A DNA stretch of 64,000 nt, taken from the NCBI RefSeq assembly GCF_964656455.1, contig NC_135718.1, positions 19,046,449 through 19,110,448 of the forward strand. Reading direction: 5' to 3'. The stretch comes from Halichoerus grypus. Lineage: Eukaryota > Chordata > Mammalia > Carnivora > Phocidae. The notes below the pieces were generated by a model, which ran no database searches, was not told where the DNA came from, and was given only the letters and a program-made list of their open reading frames with translations. The translations under genes and the position numbers were made by a program. Positions 62,217 through 64,000 of this stretch are shown one piece after another; the stretch's first letter is position 1, and every line of letters starts with the position of its first letter.

Positions 62217-62529
62217 GGTGGGAATAGCCAGAGCCCCCGGCACCCCAGGGAGTGCCCATTCCAGCTGGAGTCGCAAAGTGAGGTGAGGGGCCGTCTGTCC
62301 TGTCCCGTGAGGCAGCCCCCAGCTAGACGGCCCGCGGGAGACGGAGAGCCGAGGAGGTGAGCGGGGCTCGCAGCCGCTTCCGCTGGAAGAAGGTTTTCTT
62401 TCCGGGCTGGCCTGCCCGCCCTACCCCCCGCCCCTCTGAGATTCCCTGTGGGGCGAGGCCGCTCCATCGGCCCCTCGCGCCCAGCTGCAGCCAGCCGGGT
62501 CCGAAGGGGGCTTAGGCGCGCGCCGCAGG

Positions 62530-62801
62530 GCGGAGCTCCTCACTCCCGCAACATGGAGCTCCTGACCGCGCCCCTTAAGTTCCTATTAAGTGCTTTCACC
62601 CCGATCTCTGGAGGACGGAGAATTCTGGAGCTTGTGGAAATCGTTTTCCGTTACCACCTAGAAAGGAGGAAGGTGGTCCGCCACCGCCTCGGCAACACCT
62701 CTGAGTCTTATTTTCCCGCCTCCGGTCTTAACATTAGGGATGTTCTTCTTTTGTTTCTCCTCCTTTGGGGGCTTAAAAGCAATGACTGCATTTCTGGGTG
62801 A
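62530..62801 (+). other. Open frame of unknown meaning
   Basis: An ATG at 62553 opens MELLTAPLKFLLSAFTPISG and stays open for 83 codons to 62801. I recognise no family. It could be chance at the edge of the CpG island, or part of an alternative BBIP1 leader. Confidence 0.2.
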
Positions 62802-62947
62802 AGCTATACCGTCCTTATCCTCCATGCCTACATTTTATTAAACAACTTAATGTTTGTGAATGTTCTTAAAAATACCGTAATACTTTTATATGTTTTTTTT
62901 TTTTTTTTTCAAGAGTTCTCATTTATCTCATGTAGTTTCTTCTGTAG

Positions 62948-63031
62948 GCTTGAGTCAAGAACTGTAAGTCATCTTGGTAATACTGGTTGGATGCCTAACG
63001 TTGCCGGGAAAAAGACCGGGAGAACTTTCAG
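62948..63031 (+). other. BBIP1: Candidate BBIP1 5' exon
   Basis: A T-rich tract and cttctgtag|g give an acceptor at 62947/62948 (another AG lies at 62913 after a 19-T run). The donor ctttcag|gtaaac follows 63031. In one frame the end reads KRPGELSG, close to the N-terminal KRPELSG I recall for BBIP1, with one extra Gly. BBIP1 is a roughly 10-kDa BBSome subunit needed for ciliogenesis. That frame has an upstream stop (62965-62967) and no ATG here, so translation would start in a later exon and this would be leader. The ATG at 62991 is in another frame. Rests on memory of the protein and on synteny. Confidence 0.42.
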
Positions 63032-63554
63032 GTAAACTGAAAATTGTATTTACCCAGCCAGTCAACAAGGGTGCAAACCTACCTTCTTTACTTAATTTCT
63101 TTCTATTTCCATACTACTCATGCTTGAGCCAAAATGAACAATTCTTGTTTCTTCCAAGATTAATCACTGAAGCACTAACCTTTGTGACTCTGTTTCCATG
63201 TCCTAGTTATCCTTGGAGATGTATTTCCAGATTCTCTGCAACAGGAAGTAATTTACTCTGTGCTTACCTAGCACTTTTTGTACTTCTTTTATGACAACCA
63301 CTATTTTATATAACAGCTGCTTAAGTTCTTAGCTTTACTGCTATGTTTACATCTAAATAGAATGGTTTGTCTTCATCTCTGTATCATGTTATCCTGCACA
63401 TATGATTTTGGTAAATACTTACTAAAAGATTGAATATATTTGGTGTTTCCCGGGTGCCTAAGACATTGCCAGCTTCAGTTGATTAAATTCAGTGTAGTTC
63501 TTGTTACTCAACCTCTTCTTAGATTGCCCCTCTGAAGTCTTTCCAACATGATTT
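63032..63554. other. Presumed BBIP1 intron, nothing recognised
   Basis: No repeat or reading frame of note. Confidence 0.35.
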
Positions 63555-64000
63555 CTTCCCTCAATTAAAAAAAAAAATCATACATATAAAATGTCGAAAG
63601 ACTATAATAAATATTCATATACCCTTCACGTAGATCCAACAGTTAACATTTTGCCATATTTATTTCATCCCTTCTCATGCTTTTTTCATTGTCATTAAAC
63701 TATTTGGAAATAGGTTAGACACTTGTTGTTAAGCAGACACCTCTAAAATTTCCAAAACGTATTCCCTAAGAATTATAAAGTTCTCCTGAAAAACAATGTA
63801 TCATTATGACAACTAAGGAAATTAATAATTCTGTGATATTTAAAATCTACTCTGTATGTATATTCTCTCTTTTGACCCAAGAATATCTTTTATACCTTTT
63901 CCCCTGCTCCTCCAACAAAATTCAGGATCCAGTCAATGTTTGTGTATTGTATTTGGTGTTAAAACTCTGTAGCCTTAATCTAGAACAATTCCCCTATCGT
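63555..64000. repeat. Ancient interspersed repeat, family uncertain
   Basis: aacagttaacattttgccatat, aggatccagtcaatg and ttaatctagaacaattcccc recur in many mammalian loci. It is probably an old L1 3' UTR in reverse, and it runs past the window end. Confidence 0.45.

Larger units (their letters stand above)
61799..62358 (+). other. BBIP1: Candidate splice donors for rightward (BBIP1) first exons
   Basis: Plus-strand donors are acaga|gtaagc (GT at 61800), atct|gtaagt (GT at 61984) and gaggag|gtgagc (GT at 62357). The first lies closest to the CCAAT repeat and would make a very short intergenic promoter. The last has the best exon-side match. Which is used cannot be told from sequence. Confidence 0.35.
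60890..62560. promoter_or_regulatory. CpG island, shared SHOC2/BBIP1 promoter
   Basis: The base composition shifts from about 35% to well over 60% GC with dense CpG, most strongly at 60960-61600. No TATA box is seen. Contains GC boxes, CCAAT boxes, E2F-, CRE-, ETS- and RFX-like motifs listed separately. SHOC2 and BBIP1 are head-to-head neighbours in human as I remember, which fits a bidirectional island here. Confidence 0.9.

Overview
This is a repeat-rich stretch of mammalian nuclear DNA, almost certainly from a caniform carnivore. About fifty Can-SINE retroposons (tRNA-derived head reading gcgcctgggtggctcag, pyrimidine-rich body, AAATAAATAAAATCTT tail) mark the order. They are not the dog SINEC_Cf type, and the young L1 3' ends look like those of bears, seals and mustelids. 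The arctoid placement is an inference from repeat style, not a proof.

Only one protein-coding exon is certain. On the minus strand, 18158-18860 encodes residues 1-234 and the first base of codon 235 of SHOC2, the leucine-rich-repeat scaffold of the MRAS-SHOC2-PP1C phosphatase that activates RAF kinases. The exon continues upstream as 5' leader to an acceptor at 19102/19103, and that leader holds six upstream ATGs. Positions 1-18157 are intron 2 (exon 3 is outside the window). About 19103-61412 is the large intron 1. The noncoding first exon lies in a CpG island at about 60.9-62.6 kb.

The CpG island looks like a shared, TATA-less, bidirectional promoter. SHOC2 runs leftward. By synteny BBIP1 (a BBSome subunit needed for cilia) should run rightward, and a candidate BBIP1 exon is seen at 62948-63031. 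Between the two are GC boxes, a 36-bp tandem duplication carrying CCAAT and E2F-like sites in each copy, a CRE-like site, ETS/YY1-like sites and a palindromic RFX X-box. The X-box is the motif expected for a cilia gene.

The introns are a palimpsest of ancient L1, L2, MIR, MER5-type hAT and MaLR-like repeats, overlaid by Can-SINEs and a few young, 5'-truncated L1 copies with clear target-site duplications. Several insertions are odd: an L1 with a possible 3' transduction inside a SINE (13.1-13.9 kb), a SINE fragment that keeps only its head (14.26 kb), a poly(A)-only insertion with a duplicated target (30.03 kb), and one ancient L1 split by seven later insertions (31.3-36.7 kb). I found no CRISPR array, structural RNA gene or undescribed multi-gene system. 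The most interesting signals are the promoter architecture and the uORF-rich leader.
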